A stretch of 64,000 nt of DNA from Chrysomallon squamiferum (lineage: Eukaryota; Mollusca; Gastropoda; Neomphalida; Peltospiridae), in contig CM022668.1 in NCBI GenBank assembly GCA_012295275.1, positions 13,625,522 through 13,689,521 of the forward strand. Direction: 5' to 3'. The notes beneath the pieces were generated by a model. The model saw only the letters and a list, made by a program, of their open reading frames with translations. It was not told the DNA's origin and searched no databases. Below, one piece after another: positions 63,501 through 64,000 of the stretch (positions are counted from its first letter, which is position 1; each line of letters opens with the position of its first letter). The translations under genes were made by a program, and so were the position numbers.

Positions 63501-64000
63501 TTTTCTTTTTCTTCAAATGTAACGATAAATAATAATAATAATAAAAATTATCAGCAGAAGCAGCATCTTTATCATTATCAGCACCATCTTCATCATTGTT
63601 GTAATCGTCATTATCATCATTATTTATCTTATTATTATCATCATCGTCATAATCAGGAACTCGTGTTGTGTGTAAATGTCAACAAAAGCCTAAGTTAATG
63701 GCTGATACATGTTTGAAATTTTCTTTTGAGAACCTTATGAAATTCTGTGTGTGTTCCACTGAGCATAAATAGGATTCGGGTGATTTGTCTAAAATAAATG
63801 TTGTGTCATCTGCATTCTAGGAAATAACACAATTTCCTTCATATATAATCGATACCTTTGACATCGTTTGGATTTCTAATGACTAATGCTAGTATTTCAG
63901 AACGTACTATAAAAATATAAGGACAGTTGGATAATGTACTGTCAAAAGATTGACGTTAATTATCTAAGATAAAGACTGTGTTGTCTGCACACTGAAAAAT
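63500..64000. repeat. start of a further block at the right edge
   Basis: Matches 14400-15260: CAAATGTAACGATA, a degenerate ATC repeat, GTGTGTTCCACTGAGCATAA (63749), CGATACCTTTGACATCG and AAGATTGACG. By analogy with 14-32 kb and 50-58 kb, exon a/b and a GIMAP gene would follow beyond the edge. Confidence 0.5.

Overview
The window is nuclear DNA of an animal. It is AT-rich, full of long microsatellites ((TAA)n, (CTAT)n, (CT)n, (AAATA)n), has introns with GT/AG borders, and carries degenerate Tc1/mariner and hAT transposon relics. The only confidently recognised genes belong to the AIG1/GIMAP GTPase family, all on the minus strand. Multicopy GIMAP genes of this kind are typical of molluscs and other invertebrates. 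A mollusc, perhaps a cephalopod, is my best guess, but that is an inference from style and not a proof. No bacterial features, tRNA, rRNA or CRISPR array were seen.

Layout. 1-5.6 kb: dispersed repeats with hAT relics and one small possible secreted-peptide ORF. 5.9-8.5 kb: a GIMAP-derived locus whose GTPase domain is almost wholly deleted (6731-7179), with an upstream Gln-rich exon (8236-8422). 9-10.1 kb: Tc1 relic. 10-16 kb: dispersed repeats and microsatellites. 16-27.8 kb: a tandem array of eleven copies of a small plus-strand exon (called exon b here), partly with a second exon (exon a) before it. 27.8-30.9 kb: a diverged copy of the same plus-strand pair. 31.4-32.5 kb: GIMAP GTPase exon A. 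33.1-40.7 kb: two tandem arrays, together nine copies of a Pro/Gln-rich cassette exon, followed by Tc1 and hAT relics. 43-50.4 kb: dispersed repeats. 50.4-58.9 kb: another copy of the whole block, with GIMAP exon B (complete) and C (3'-truncated). 59-64 kb: dispersed repeats, and the start of what looks like the next block at the right edge.

How it fits together. Every GIMAP exon begins right after a TTTCAG-type acceptor and needs one base from an upstream exon (phase 1). The Gln-rich exons at 8236-8422 and 37420-37600 both end in phase 1 with a GTATGTG donor, so they can splice onto the GIMAP exons in frame. The short cassette exons are 78 bp (one is 63 bp) and symmetric, phase 0-0, so any number could be included without changing frame. 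A tandem duplication broke in the intron between exon A and its cassettes (junction near 36662-36670). It copied the cassettes but not the GTPase exon, leaving one GTPase exon downstream of two cassette groups. Convergent to each GIMAP locus, about 0.5-3.3 kb beyond the GIMAP stop codon, lies an exon b copy, so the two have been duplicated together.

Most of the non-coding DNA consists of head-to-tail segmental duplicates of this same block. The splice models are read by eye from sequence and have no transcript support here.
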